64,000 nt of DNA from Pedobacter sp. Leaf216 (GCF_001421515.1 NZ_LMKM01000035.1:24943-88942), one strand, 5' to 3'. Shown: positions 52,392-60,794, counted from the stretch's first letter. The notes: generated from the sequence alone by a model not told the origin. Numbers and translations are program-made.

Positions 52392-53582
52392 CTATTTAAA
52401 AGCGTTTAATCCTGTAACATCCATTCCGGTAATCAGTAAGTGTATATCATGGGTGCCTTCGTAAGTTACTACAGATTCCAGGTTCATCATGTGGCGCATA
52501 ATCGAATATTCGCCTGTTATGCCCATTCCACCCAGCATTTGGCGTGCATTTCGGGCGATGTCCAATGCAATTTCAACACTGTTCCGTTTCGCCATTGATA
52601 TCTGTTCTGCCGATGCCCTGTTTTCACTTTTCAATACGCCCAATCGCCAAACCAGTAACTGGCCCTTTGTAATTTCGGTTACCATTTCTGCAAGTTTCTT
52701 CTGTTGCAGCTGAAAACCACCAATAGGTTTGCCAAACTGAACCCTTTCTTTCGAGTAACGTAAAGCAGTATCGTAGCAATCCATTGCAGCCCCTAATGCG
52801 CCCCATGCAATACCATAACGGGCCTGGTTTAAACAACCCAACGGACCTTTTAATCCACTTATTTCAGGGAAAATATTTTCTTTTGGCACTTTAACGTTGT
52901 CAAAAACCAATTCACCGGTTGCCGAAGCACGCAAACTCCATTTATTGTGTGTTTCCGGTGTAGAAAATCCTTCCATCCCGCGCTCCACCACCATACCTCT
53001 TATTTTTCCAGCTTCATCTTTGGCCCAAACCACCGCAATATCTGCAAAAGGAGCATTGCTGATCCACATTTTGGCACCGTTTAATATATAATGACTTCCA
53101 GCATCTTTAATATTGGTTACCATTCCGCCTGGGTTAGAACCATGATCAGGCTCTGTTAAACCAAAACAGCCCATCATTTCGCCACTGGCTAACTTAGGAA
53201 GGTATTTTTTACGTTGTTCTTCTGTGCCATAAGCATAAATTGGGTACATTACCAACGAGCCTTGTACTGATGCTGTAGAGCGGATTCCAGAATCGCCACG
53301 TTCTATTTCCTGCATCAAAATTCCATAAGCAGTATAATCCAATCCTGCACCACCATATTCAACAGGTATTGTTGGTCCAAAAGCACCAATGTCAGCAAGG
53401 CCCTTAATCAGGTGTTTCGGAAATTCTGCCTTTTGCGCATAATCTTCAATAATCGGACTTACTTCTTGTTTTACCCAATCTCTGGCCGTAGCACGGATTA
53501 ATTTATGCTCATCGGTTAACAGTTCGTCCAATAAATAATAGTCTGGCGCTTCGTACAGGCCTTTTTTTGCTGATTTGCTCAT
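52392..53582 (-). CDS. Acyl-CoA dehydrogenase, glutaryl-CoA dehydrogenase-like
   Basis: FAD flavoprotein that oxidises an acyl-CoA. At 396 residues it is full length. CFGLTEPDHGSNPGGM and WISNAPFADIAVVWAKDEAGKIRG are the substrate and FAD segments, QLQQKKLAEM the helical part, and Glu375 in VTYEGTHDIHLLI matches the catalytic base of glutaryl-CoA dehydrogenase (lysine and tryptophan breakdown to crotonyl-CoA). The decarboxylating activity is inferred. It ends 2 bp from the DUF3857 gene on the same strand, and is divergent from folB. Confidence 0.92.
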   Translation of the reverse strand: MSKSAKKGLYEAPDYYLLDELLTDEHKLIRATARDWVKQEVSPIIEDYAQKAEFPKHLIKGLADIGAFGPTIPVEYGGAGLDYTAYGILMQEIERGDSGIRSTASVQGSLVMYPIYAYGTEEQRKKYLPKLASGEMMGCFGLTEPDHGSNPGGMVTNIKDAGSHYILNGAKMWISNAPFADIAVVWAKDEAGKIRGMVVERGMEGFSTPETHNKWSLRASATGELVFDNVKVPKENIFPEISGLKGPLGCLNQARYGIAWGALGAAMDCYDTALRYSKERVQFGKPIGGFQLQQKKLAEMVTEITKGQLLVWRLGVLKSENRASAEQISMAKRNSVEIALDIARNARQMLGGMGITGEYSIMRHMMNLESVVTYEGTHDIHLLITGMDVTGLNAFK

Positions 53583-53670
53583 TTAATTTCGTGTTATCTG
53601 GTTAAGAAATCGCGTTAATTTCAAAGGTAACAATTTACCGCAATGGGCATTATATTCATGAATAAAAATT

Positions 53671-53678
53671 TAATTTTG
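53671..53678 (+). promoter_or_regulatory. Candidate -7 box for folB
   Basis: TAATTTTG matches the Bacteroidota -7 consensus exactly, 18 bp before the folB start, so the leader would be short. No convincing -33 TTG at the ideal spacing is visible. Confidence 0.45.
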
Positions 53679-53695
53679 CAGCATACAAAACATAC

Positions 53696-54064
53696 ATGAG
53701 CCATTTTAAACAAACCGTAGCTTTAAAAGATGTAAAGTGTTTCGCTTTACACGGGTATTATCCCGAAGAACAACTTATTGGAAATCATTTTGTTGTTGAT
53801 TTAGAAACCACGTTTGTACCAAAAGGCTTTAACGATGAACTTGCTCAAACCGTTAACTACGAAGATTTAAACGCAATTATTCTCGAAGAAATGAAACACA
53901 CTCAAAAACTTTTGGAAACCGTTTTAAAAAATATTATTTCGAAAGTGATTGAACTGTATCCCTTTGTGGAAACTGTTGATGTGAGCATTAAAAAATTACA
54001 CCCACCTATGCCAGGACAGATTGGCCACTCTTTTGTTAAATTAAACTATACATCAGCAAACTAA
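53696..54064 (+). CDS. folB: Dihydroneopterin aldolase
   Basis: Converts dihydroneopterin to hydroxymethyl-dihydropterin in folate synthesis. The 122 residues match the small homo-octameric enzyme. Typical segments are VALKDVKCFALHGYYPEEQLIGNHFVVDLE with the active-site Glu and His neighbourhood, TVNYEDLNAII and the C-terminal VDVSIKKLHPPMPGQIGHSFVKL. The catalytic Lys is in SIKKLHPP. It is followed 3 bp later by the GlcD-like oxidase gene, an operon without an obvious metabolic link. Confidence 0.94.
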   Translation: MSHFKQTVALKDVKCFALHGYYPEEQLIGNHFVVDLETTFVPKGFNDELAQTVNYEDLNAIILEEMKHTQKLLETVLKNIISKVIELYPFVETVDVSIKKLHPPMPGQIGHSFVKLNYTSAN

Positions 54065-54067
54065 AAA

Positions 54068-55492
54068 ATGAATTTTACCAAAATAAATCCTGAAATTTTA
54101 GCAGCAATCAAGGCTGCTATCGGAGCAGATAAAGTATTTACTGATGCAGATAGTTTAGCAAATTACAGTCATGATGAAACAGAAGATTTGCGTTACCAGC
54201 CAGAAGTTGTAGTAAAACCGACTACGCCCGAAGAAGTTTCTGCTTTATTGAAAATCTGTAACGCACACCACGTTCCGGTTACGCCCCGTGGAGGTGGTAC
54301 CGGTTTAAGCGGTGCTGCTCTGCCTATTTATGGTGGCATTTCCTTATCCATGGAGAAATTTAAAGCTGTTATTGATATTGATACAGAAAATTTGCAGGCC
54401 ACAGTAGAGCCCGGCGTAATTACCGAAGAATTTATTAATGCCGTAGCCGAGAAAGGACTTTTATACCCGGTTGATCCGAGTAGTAAAGGATCCTGCTTTA
54501 TAGGTGGTAATGTGGCTCATGGTTCTGGCGGGCCAAGGGTTGTAAAATACGGAACAATACGTGAATATATTTTGAATCTTGAAGTGGTTTTGCCTAACGG
54601 AGAGATCATTTGGACTGGGGCGAATACTTTAAAATATGCTTCAGGATATAACTTAACCCAGTTAATGATTGGTTCAGAAGGTACTTTGGGTGTAGTAACG
54701 AAAATTGTAACCAAGCTCTTGCCAAAACCTACACAATCTGTATTAATGATGGGCTCTTTTAGTACCAATGAAGATGCCTGTGCTGCGGTTTCGGCAATAT
54801 TTAGGGCAGGGGTAACGCCATCTGCCTTAGAGTTTATGGAGCGTAAAGGAGTGGAGTGGGTAATTAAATTCGATGATATTAAATTCGATTTAAAAGATGA
54901 TGTAGCCGCGTTGCTTATGATAGAATTTGATGGCGATGATTTAGACGATATTTTTAAAAATTGTGAGAAAACAAATATCGTTTTAGAAGCGCATCAATGT
55001 ACCGAGGTTTTATTTGCAGATACCGCTTCACAAAAAGAAGAATTATGGCGAATGCGTAGAACCATGGCCGAATCTGTTAAATCCAACTCCGTTTACAAAG
55101 AAGAAGATACCGTAGTACCACGCGCCGCTTTACCAAAGTTAATTAACGGAATAAAGGAAATCGGTGCCAAATATGGCTTTGAAAGTGTTTGTTATGGCCA
55201 TGCAGGCGACGGGAACCTTCATGTAAACATTATTAAGGCGGGTATGAGCGATGATGACTGGAAGAATAAACTTAAATTCGGGATTGCGGAGATATTTGAG
55301 CTCACCACAAATTTAAGAGGAACACTATCTGGTGAACATGGCATCGGTTTGGTGCAAAAGGAGTTTATGCCGATCAAATACTCCGAAATTCACCTTAATT
55401 TAATGAGGGGGATTAAGCATGTTTTCGATCCAACCGGAATCCTAAATCCTGGTAAAATTATGCCTGATGAATTAAAGAAGTCAAGTTTTTAA
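54068..55492 (+). CDS. FAD-linked oxidase, GlcD/D-lactate dehydrogenase type
   Basis: Oxidises a 2-hydroxy acid such as glycolate or D-lactate. It is 474 residues. The FAD-binding PCMH domain shows VTPRGGGTGLSGAALPIYGG and DPSSKGSCFIGGNVAHGSGG. The C-terminal FAD-oxidase domain shows CYGHAGDGNLHVNI and LSGEHGIGLVQKEF. There is no Fe-S or separate GlcE/GlcF gene here. Its coding end forms the left arm of a terminator hairpin (KKSSF stop), shared with the convergent thioesterase. Confidence 0.94.
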   Translation: MNFTKINPEILAAIKAAIGADKVFTDADSLANYSHDETEDLRYQPEVVVKPTTPEEVSALLKICNAHHVPVTPRGGGTGLSGAALPIYGGISLSMEKFKAVIDIDTENLQATVEPGVITEEFINAVAEKGLLYPVDPSSKGSCFIGGNVAHGSGGPRVVKYGTIREYILNLEVVLPNGEIIWTGANTLKYASGYNLTQLMIGSEGTLGVVTKIVTKLLPKPTQSVLMMGSFSTNEDACAAVSAIFRAGVTPSALEFMERKGVEWVIKFDDIKFDLKDDVAALLMIEFDGDDLDDIFKNCEKTNIVLEAHQCTEVLFADTASQKEELWRMRRTMAESVKSNSVYKEEDTVVPRAALPKLINGIKEIGAKYGFESVCYGHAGDGNLHVNIIKAGMSDDDWKNKLKFGIAEIFELTTNLRGTLSGEHGIGLVQKEFMPIKYSEIHLNLMRGIKHVFDPTGILNPGKIMPDELKKSSF

Positions 55493-55505
55493 AACTTGAC
55501 TTCTT
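55475..55505. terminator. Bidirectional terminator hairpin, copy 2
   Basis: AAGAAGTCAAGTTTT / AAAACTTGACTTCTT, identical to the hairpin at 24280 except at two loop bases. The left arm covers the last codons and stop of the GlcD-like gene; the right arm touches the stop of the convergent thioesterase gene. Confidence 0.75.
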
Positions 55506-55989
55506 ACCCAAGTTGCTCAAAACCGAGCATTTTTTGTTTTTCATCTTCAGGTATTGTGGTTGGTTTGCCTGTGGTGTAATCAACTGCAATGCATACCGTT
55601 TTTCCTTTGCTGCAAATAACCTCTTCACTTCCTTTTAATTTAACGATCTGGTAATCAAGATCAAAACTGGTATTCCCAATACGCGATGTTTTTACATGAA
55701 TTGCAATCTTATCATTCATAACGATGGGTGAAATGTAATCCAATTCGGCATGGGCAATAACGATTCCGGTTTTTTTCCAATCCCATTTAATAATTTCTTC
55801 CCAGTATTTAGTCCGGGCAATTTCTAAGTAGGTAAAATAGATGGAATTATTCACGTGGCCCATCATATCGAAATCAATAAAGCGCAAATGAATATTGGTT
55901 TTGTAGTTGAATTTGTCTGAGAAATTCCTTATTTCTGCCAATTTGTCTTTTGATTTGAATTTATTTTGCCAAAATGTCTTAAAAATCAT
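55504..55989 (-). CDS. Acyl-CoA thioesterase, 4HBT hotdog fold
   Basis: Hydrolyses acyl-CoA thioesters. It is 161 residues with one hotdog domain. IHLRFIDFDMMGHVNNSIYFTYLEIARTKYW carries the catalytic Asp of the FDxxGHVNN pattern. The remainder (TSRIGNTSFDLDYQIVK, GKTVCIAVDYTTGKP) is typical of the YbgC/FadM-like branch. The chain begins after a Lys-rich stretch of about 25 residues. The substrate is not identifiable. It faces Hsp20 divergently with 67 bp between the starts. Confidence 0.9.
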   Translation of the reverse strand: MIFKTFWQNKFKSKDKLAEIRNFSDKFNYKTNIHLRFIDFDMMGHVNNSIYFTYLEIARTKYWEEIIKWDWKKTGIVIAHAELDYISPIVMNDKIAIHVKTSRIGNTSFDLDYQIVKLKGSEEVICSKGKTVCIAVDYTTGKPTTIPEDEKQKMLGFEQLG

Positions 55990-56056
55990 AAATTTTTGCT
56001 TTGGTATGTAAGTTGAATATGGTGTATTATCAATTTAAAAATAAATAATAAGCGAT

Positions 56057-56491
56057 ATGACACTAGTAAATTTTAACAACAGAACCCGTAACACAGCTCC
56101 ATACTTTAACAATGTTTTCGATTCATTGTTTAGCGATGCCGTAACTAAAAACAAAATGGTTGATAAATCACCAAATGTGAATATTTACGAAAATGAAACT
56201 GCATATGTAATCGAGTTGGCTGCTCCAGGTTTGAAAAAAGAAGATTTTCAAATCAATTTAAAAAAAGATAACCTTTCTGTTTGGGCAGAAGTTAAAAAAG
56301 ACGAAACCCAGGTAGCAAAAGATTTTACACGCAAAGAATTTGATTACAGCTCATTTGCAAGATCATTCAATTTGCCTGATAGTGCTGATGGTGATAACAT
56401 TACCGCCGAATATAAAGACGGTATCTTATTGATCAATATCAGTAAAAAAGACGATGCTAAATTACAGAATAAAGAAATTGTAGTATCGTAA
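56057..56491 (+). CDS. Hsp20/alpha-crystallin small heat shock protein
   Basis: ATP-independent holdase chaperone, 144 residues. The alpha-crystallin domain spans about 35-135: VNIYENETAYVIELAAPGLKKEDF, LSVWAEVKK, FARSFNLPDSADGDNITAEYKDGILLINI. The short N-terminal arm has FNNVFDSLFSD. The tail lacks a strong IxI motif (ends EIVVS). It stands alone with a downstream terminator at 56622. A heat-shock promoter is not obvious in the 67 bp upstream gap. Confidence 0.95.
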   Translation: MTLVNFNNRTRNTAPYFNNVFDSLFSDAVTKNKMVDKSPNVNIYENETAYVIELAAPGLKKEDFQINLKKDNLSVWAEVKKDETQVAKDFTRKEFDYSSFARSFNLPDSADGDNITAEYKDGILLINISKKDDAKLQNKEIVVS

Positions 56492-56515
56492 ATAAGATTT
56501 TCTCGAGAGAGGATT

Positions 56516-56608
56516 TTCATAATAGTTTAGTTTTTCAAAGGTTATGAAGCTTGCATTTAGTGGTTTTAGATGAGATGTAAGGAATGGTGCAGGCTTCATA
56601 ATAGTTTA
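56516..56608. repeat. Short direct repeat downstream of hsp20
   Basis: TTCATAATAGTTTA occurs at 56516-56529 and again at 56595-56608, 79 bp apart. The surrounding 340 bp gap (56492-56832) contains no gene, only this repeat and the terminator below. Confidence 0.4.
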
Positions 56609-56621
56609 AGTTTAGGTTTTA

Positions 56622-56658
56622 TAAGGTTAATGCTGGATGGCATTAACCTTATTTTTTT
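56622..56658 (+). terminator. Terminator after hsp20
   Basis: Perfect stem AAGGTTAATGC / GCATTAACCTT with a TGGATG loop, followed by ATTTTTTT. It is about 130 bp after the hsp20 stop and should end that transcript. Confidence 0.8.
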
Positions 56659-56820
56659 AAGAAACTTTTATCTCGACCCGAGTAAAAAAATCTGACTAGT
56701 TAAATAATAGTAATGAATGTTTCCAGTCTACTGAGCTTAATTGATATGAAGAATTAAGGACCTTAGTATTTAGATTGATTTTAAGTTGCATTCTTAAAAT
56801 CACCTTAATCTCATTTTTCG

Positions 56821-56828
56821 TATTTTTG
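56821..56828 (+). promoter_or_regulatory. TATTTTTG -7 box next to a start codon
   Basis: Matches TAnnTTTG and ends 5 bp before the ATG at 56833. If used, transcription would begin at or inside the start codon, giving a nearly leaderless mRNA. A properly spaced -33 TTG is not clear. Confidence 0.35.
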
Positions 56829-56832
56829 CCGC

Positions 56833-58149
56833 ATGGAGAGAGAAATTCTGGATACGAAACGCAAAGCACTTAAAATAAACCTTGACCCAAGAATCTACGG
56901 CACTTTCGCCGAAATTGGTGCGGGACAGGAAGTTTCCAGGAACTTTTTTAATGCTGGTGCAGCTTCTGGAACCGTTGCAAAAACAATGTCGGCTTACGAC
57001 ATGACTTTTAGCGATGCCATTTATGGCGCAGAAACCAATGGTCGGTATGTAAGTCAGAACAGGCTTTTACAAATGCTCGATCATGAGTTTGGTTTGCTTA
57101 ATGAGCGTTTATCAGGCGAAAAATATGAAAGCCGTACCTTTTTTGCTTTCGCAGATACTGTAACTACCCTCAATTATAAGCGTACCAATGAGCCTCATGG
57201 TTGGGTTGGTATCCGCTTCCAGAACGAACCAGGAGGTTTACCTAACGAAATATTTTTCCATGTCCGGTTGTTGGATACAGATGTAAACATGCAACAGCGT
57301 GTGCTAGGTATTATTGGTGTAAACCTACTTTATGCAGCTTTTTACCATTATCAGGATCCCAAAATGATGGTAGAATCCTTGGCTGATAATTTGACTATCG
57401 GATCAGTGGAGATTGATTTGATTTCAGTTAAAGGACCAGCTTTTCCAGATGTGGATAATATCCTGCTTAATCTGTATATGATTATGAAAGATTTCTCTGC
57501 CGCGGCAATATTCGATGCAGATGCGCATCCACGCCAGGCTAAAGATCTTTTATATAAAAAGGATATTATGATTTTAAGAACCAAATATGGTCAGAAATCA
57601 TTGCCTAACTTTAACTTATTCAATAAAGCTACCGATCAGTTTAAACGCACAAATAAGGTAGAAGATGGGAATTTAGCCGTTATGATTGAGGTTTTATTAA
57701 CCAATGTTTTAACTGATGCCCAGGAAACACCTGATGACATCGACCTTGAAACAGTAGCCAAACGGGCCCAGGAAATGTGCGATACAGGGAATATTGTGAT
57801 CGTTTCTAACTTTACGCGCCATAACCGCCTTGCAAAATATTTGGCCCGGTGTAAGCCAAAAAGCGTTGGTTTAGCTACGAATATTAACAACTTAAAATTT
57901 GTGTTCAATTCCAAAAACTTCACCGGAGAAAATTATTCAGGTCAGTTATTGAGTTACGTAAATGATATGTTTAATACAAATGTTAGGTTGTTTGCCTATC
58001 CTTTCTTAGATAAAAAGACAAATGAAGTAATCACAACAGCTAATATGCCGGTTACTCCGGATGCAAAGCCATTGTTCGATTTTCTTTTAATTAATGGTTA
58101 TATTACTGATATTAAGGATTATAACGAAGATGAAGTGAAAACGGTTTAA
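56833..58149 (+). CDS. Conserved protein of unknown function
   Basis: A 438-residue cytosolic protein without signal peptide or membrane span. I recognise it as a widely conserved Bacteroidota protein beginning MEREILDTKRKALKINLDPRIYGTFAEIGAGQEVSRNFF, but no characterised function. Motifs include GAASGTVAKTMSAYDMTFSDAIYG, TNEPHGWVGIRFQ and HPRQAKDLLYKKDIMIL. It is sometimes annotated as a nucleotidyltransferase or TonB receptor, without support I can see here. It converges on the YoeB-like toxin gene with 1 bp between them. Confidence 0.82.
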   Translation: MEREILDTKRKALKINLDPRIYGTFAEIGAGQEVSRNFFNAGAASGTVAKTMSAYDMTFSDAIYGAETNGRYVSQNRLLQMLDHEFGLLNERLSGEKYESRTFFAFADTVTTLNYKRTNEPHGWVGIRFQNEPGGLPNEIFFHVRLLDTDVNMQQRVLGIIGVNLLYAAFYHYQDPKMMVESLADNLTIGSVEIDLISVKGPAFPDVDNILLNLYMIMKDFSAAAIFDADAHPRQAKDLLYKKDIMILRTKYGQKSLPNFNLFNKATDQFKRTNKVEDGNLAVMIEVLLTNVLTDAQETPDDIDLETVAKRAQEMCDTGNIVIVSNFTRHNRLAKYLARCKPKSVGLATNINNLKFVFNSKNFTGENYSGQLLSYVNDMFNTNVRLFAYPFLDKKTNEVITTANMPVTPDAKPLFDFLLINGYITDIKDYNEDEVKTV

Positions 58150-58150
58150 T

Positions 58151-58432
58151 TTATTTATCTCCGTAATCGCCAAGGGCGGAGATAATGGTAACGATTACTA
58201 AATTATCTTCTATTCTGTAAATTAACCTGTCTTTTCTATTTATTTGTCTTGACCAGTAACTAGATAAATCAAATTTTAGTCTTTCCGGTTTACCAATTCC
58301 AACTTCCGGATGTTCCGAAAGTTCTACGAATATTTGGTTTATTCTTTTTATCGAAGCTTTATCTCCAGATTTATATTGCGTTTCGAGATCTTTTTTTGCT
58401 AGTTTTTCAACTTCTATAAAATACTTTCCCAT
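58151..58432 (-). CDS. YoeB/Txe-like toxin, possible catalytic His lost
   Basis: A 93-residue RelE-superfamily protein close to YoeB, which cuts mRNA on the ribosome. Glu50 (GIGKPERLKF), Arg69 (DRLIYRI) and the SYWSRQINRK segment match the active site. The C terminus reads SALGDYGDK, where YoeB-type toxins usually carry a His-Tyr pair, so Asp89 replaces the catalytic His. Activity may be reduced. Its start overlaps the end of the upstream antitoxin gene by 19 bp, the usual order. It converges on the conserved gene at 56833. Confidence 0.8.
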   Translation of the reverse strand: MGKYFIEVEKLAKKDLETQYKSGDKASIKRINQIFVELSEHPEVGIGKPERLKFDLSSYWSRQINRKDRLIYRIEDNLVIVTIISALGDYGDK

Positions 58433-58623
58433 ATATTTTTTGGATCCTTAATCCTGGTTGCATTACCATTTTCAGCATTGGCCGATCTTTCTTTTACCTT
58501 TGCAACAAATTCAGGATTATAAGGGCTTTCCTCTTCTTTTTGAAAAGAAACATTTAAAGCTTTTAAAACAGCCTCCACTGCAGCCTCTTGTTTTTTGTTT
58601 TTAGGATGTGCGATTATAGTCAT
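58414..58623 (-). CDS. Antitoxin (DUF2683-like) partner of the YoeB-like toxin
   Basis: A 69-residue protein. The N-terminal segment IIAHPKNKKQEAAVEAVLKALNVSFQKEEES and the C-terminal RSANAENGNATRIKDPKNIWESIL resemble the short antitoxins that accompany Txe/YoeB toxins in Bacteroidota; the tail would wrap the toxin. Overlap of 19 bp with the toxin start gives translational coupling. The family name is from general pattern, not a motif test. Confidence 0.78.
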   Translation of the reverse strand: MTIIAHPKNKKQEAAVEAVLKALNVSFQKEEESPYNPEFVAKVKERSANAENGNATRIKDPKNIWESIL

Positions 58624-58756
58624 AACAATTATTTTATATCAAAAATACGAAATTATTCGATCAACTTTCCTGCCAGTCTGCTTTTAACTATCGTTATGAA
58701 AAAATTATCCTTTGAGTTGAAATCGTTTAACACTAAAAGCCAAAAAGTTTACCAAG

Positions 58757-59779
58757 TTAAATTGTGCGTAATGTAGAGCCTGTTTCGTTTACGATTAAAG
58801 TATGGTTTACGCCGCATTTTAAAGCGAAGTTATTTCTTTGATGCCCTACAGGGAAATCAAAAGCAATTGGATAACTGTATTCCTTTACCTTTTCTATAAC
58901 AATATCATAAATGGTTTTGCCAAATTCTTCACCAGCATCATCAGGTTTAACTTTAAAACCACCTATAATTAATCCTTTTAAGTATTTTAGTTTGCCACTT
59001 CGCTTCAGGTTCCATAACATTCTATCAATACTGTACAGGTATTCGCCGGTATCTTCAATAAAAAGTATTTTACCTTTCGTATCTAAATCAGAATCGCTAC
59101 CAGATAAGGTTTCAATAATGCTGAGATTTCCACCAACTAAAATTCCATCAACTTTTCCAAGTCTGTTATTGCTATTGGTGGGAGCGGAGTAACCCATTTG
59201 CTCACCAATTAAAGCATTTTTTATGGATAGAATAGTTTCAATCTGAATGGGCTCGGCTTTACTCCAATCATCGGGAAAACTGTTGCACATTTTGGAATGG
59301 ATAGAGGCAATATTATAATTTTTTGCCAAATGGCAGTGCAAAACAGTGATGTCACTAAAACCAATAATCCATTTTGGATTCTTTTTGAAAGATGAGAAAT
59401 CAAGTTTATCAATTATCCTTACAAAACCATAACCACCCCGGGCACACATAATGGCTTTAATGGTTAAATCATCGAGCATTTTTTGGAAATCAGCTAATCT
59501 TTCTTCATCCGTTCCGCCATACGTAAAATCGCGCTTACCGATTGTGTCACCTATTTTTATGTTAAAACCCCAGCTTTGCATCTGTAAAATAGAAGGTTGA
59601 ATCTGCTCTAATGTGATATAACCTGCAGGACTGGTAATTGCAATAGTATCCCCAGGTTTTAAATATGGAGGCGTTTTAAATGATAGATTTTCACTTTCTA
59701 CAGTATTGGCTAATGTTTTAAATGCAGGAAATGCAGTTGCTGCTGCGATAAATGAAGAAAGGAAGTATTTTCTATTCAT
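58757..59779 (-). CDS. LD-carboxypeptidase (S66 family)
   Basis: Trims the terminal D-Ala from muropeptide tetrapeptides in cell-wall recycling. It is 340 residues. The N terminus carries an exported-type leader (MNRKYFLSSFIAAATAFPAFKTLA), so the enzyme may be periplasmic or lipid-bound. The S66 pattern is AITSPAGYI, CARGGYGFVRIIDKLD, nucleophile Ser in IIGFSDITVLH, and the later Glu/His region near FIEDTGEYLYSIDRML and FPVGHQRNN. It is preceded by a terminator hairpin at 59841, suggesting another transcript upstream on the minus strand. Confidence 0.93.
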   Translation of the reverse strand: MNRKYFLSSFIAAATAFPAFKTLANTVESENLSFKTPPYLKPGDTIAITSPAGYITLEQIQPSILQMQSWGFNIKIGDTIGKRDFTYGGTDEERLADFQKMLDDLTIKAIMCARGGYGFVRIIDKLDFSSFKKNPKWIIGFSDITVLHCHLAKNYNIASIHSKMCNSFPDDWSKAEPIQIETILSIKNALIGEQMGYSAPTNSNNRLGKVDGILVGGNLSIIETLSGSDSDLDTKGKILFIEDTGEYLYSIDRMLWNLKRSGKLKYLKGLIIGGFKVKPDDAGEEFGKTIYDIVIEKVKEYSYPIAFDFPVGHQRNNFALKCGVNHTLIVNETGSTLRTI

Positions 59780-59840
59780 CTAAAATGTGATGTAATGTTG
59801 ATTTTGCTAAGATATGATTTAAAATTTTTGCATAAAAGAA

Positions 59841-59870
59841 AAGGGATTTATATCCATAAATCCCTTTTTT
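59841..59870 (-). terminator. Terminator for an upstream minus-strand transcript
   Basis: Stem AAGGGATTTAT / ATAAATCCCTT with an ATCC-type loop and A/T runs on both sides. It lies upstream of the LD-carboxypeptidase start, so it can only end a transcript coming from about 59871-60450. Confidence 0.65.
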
Positions 59871-60101
59871 AAACCAAACAAATTAATCTGTAAAAGATTA
59901 GTATAATGTGAATTATATAAATAACCCAGAATGAAATAAAATGTTTTGGGATTTCTGAAAAAAAATGAATTCTATTTCATTCCTTATTAATAAAATAATT
60001 TTCAATCATTGCCATTACTGAATAGCCCTTATGCGAGCAGAAATAATTTTGGTAATGTTGTCATATTAAATAGATATTAAAAATAATTTGCTTTTAAAGG
60101 A

Positions 60102-60128
60102 AAAGGCTATTCATCGCGAATAGCCTTT
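60102..60128. terminator. Hairpin in the 59780-60794 gap
   Basis: Perfect stem AAAGGCTATTC / GAATAGCCTTT with a 5-base loop. Either a terminator or a structured RNA element beside the tRNA-like sequence on the minus strand. Confidence 0.45.
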
Positions 60129-60210
60129 GCTAACAACAAAACAAATATAAGATAACCAAATCTTGCCTGATTGAGCAGAATCAGGATAAAGTGCTATGAG
60201 ATACACTTTG

Positions 60211-60281
60211 CGGCCTAGTAATGGATTCGAACCATTGTAAAAAGTTTATGAAACTCCAACCTTCCAATCGGTCAACTGGCC
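60211..60281 (-). other. tRNA-like sequence, Met-type anticodon CAT, possibly degenerate
   Basis: On the minus strand a tRNA-like fold can be drawn: acceptor GGCCAGT / ACT-(A)-GGCC with one bulged A, D-arm ACC / GGT, anticodon stem GGAGT with loop TTCATAA (CAT), and T-arm AATGG-TTCGAAT-CCATT. Total about 71 bases. The acceptor bulge and GU pairs in the anticodon stem make a functional tRNA doubtful. It could be a tRNA relic or an attachment-site remnant. No integrase is near. Confidence 0.35.
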
Positions 60282-60286
60282 AATTT

Positions 60287-60448
60287 TTATAACTGTTTTA
60301 ACGATAAATAATCTCTTAACTCTAAAATCTGATCCTTAATTAAGCTATCTTCATCCCTTAATATCTGATGATCTTCTTTTTCGCTATTTAATGGAAAAAT
60401 CTGGTTCGGATATTCGCTTATGGCAGGATATTGAAAATATATGGACAT
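60287..60448 (-). CDS. Possible 53-residue protein
   Basis: An open frame from ATG at 60448, MSIYFQYPAISEYPNQIF onward, with an acidic and Leu-rich second half (LRDEDSLIKDQILELRDYL). Composition and codon choice look like a real protein, but no homologue is recalled and there is no clear promoter. It ends 5 bp before the tRNA-like sequence on the same strand. A plausible small gene, uncertain. Confidence 0.4.
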   Translation of the reverse strand: MSIYFQYPAISEYPNQIFPLNSEKEDHQILRDEDSLIKDQILELRDYLSLKQL

Positions 60449-60794
60449 AATTTAGTGGTTTAAATGATTGACATATTATTTCTTATTATTACCGTTGAGC
60501 AAATATATAAATAAGTATATAATATCTATAGATTTAGTAGTTATTAATTTAAATTATTTTTTAACTTATTCATTTTCAGTTTAATAATTTTTCATTGAAT
60601 TGAAAATTTTGTTTTATGGTTATTAATTCGGCGCAAGAACTTAAAAATAAACCTTCTCATTTTTATTATAGGTTTGAAGAAGAGCATAGCAGAAATTCAT
60701 TATAACCCTACATCGTTTCTGGAGCAGAAAATTCAATTTCAGAAAAGCTAATTATTTTAAGGATATTTGCAGTTCAAAAATTAAAATAGTAATT

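Noticed and set aside
60616-60705. 29-codon frame on the plus strand
   Set aside because: Too short, no start context, and no recognisable feature in an AT-rich gap.
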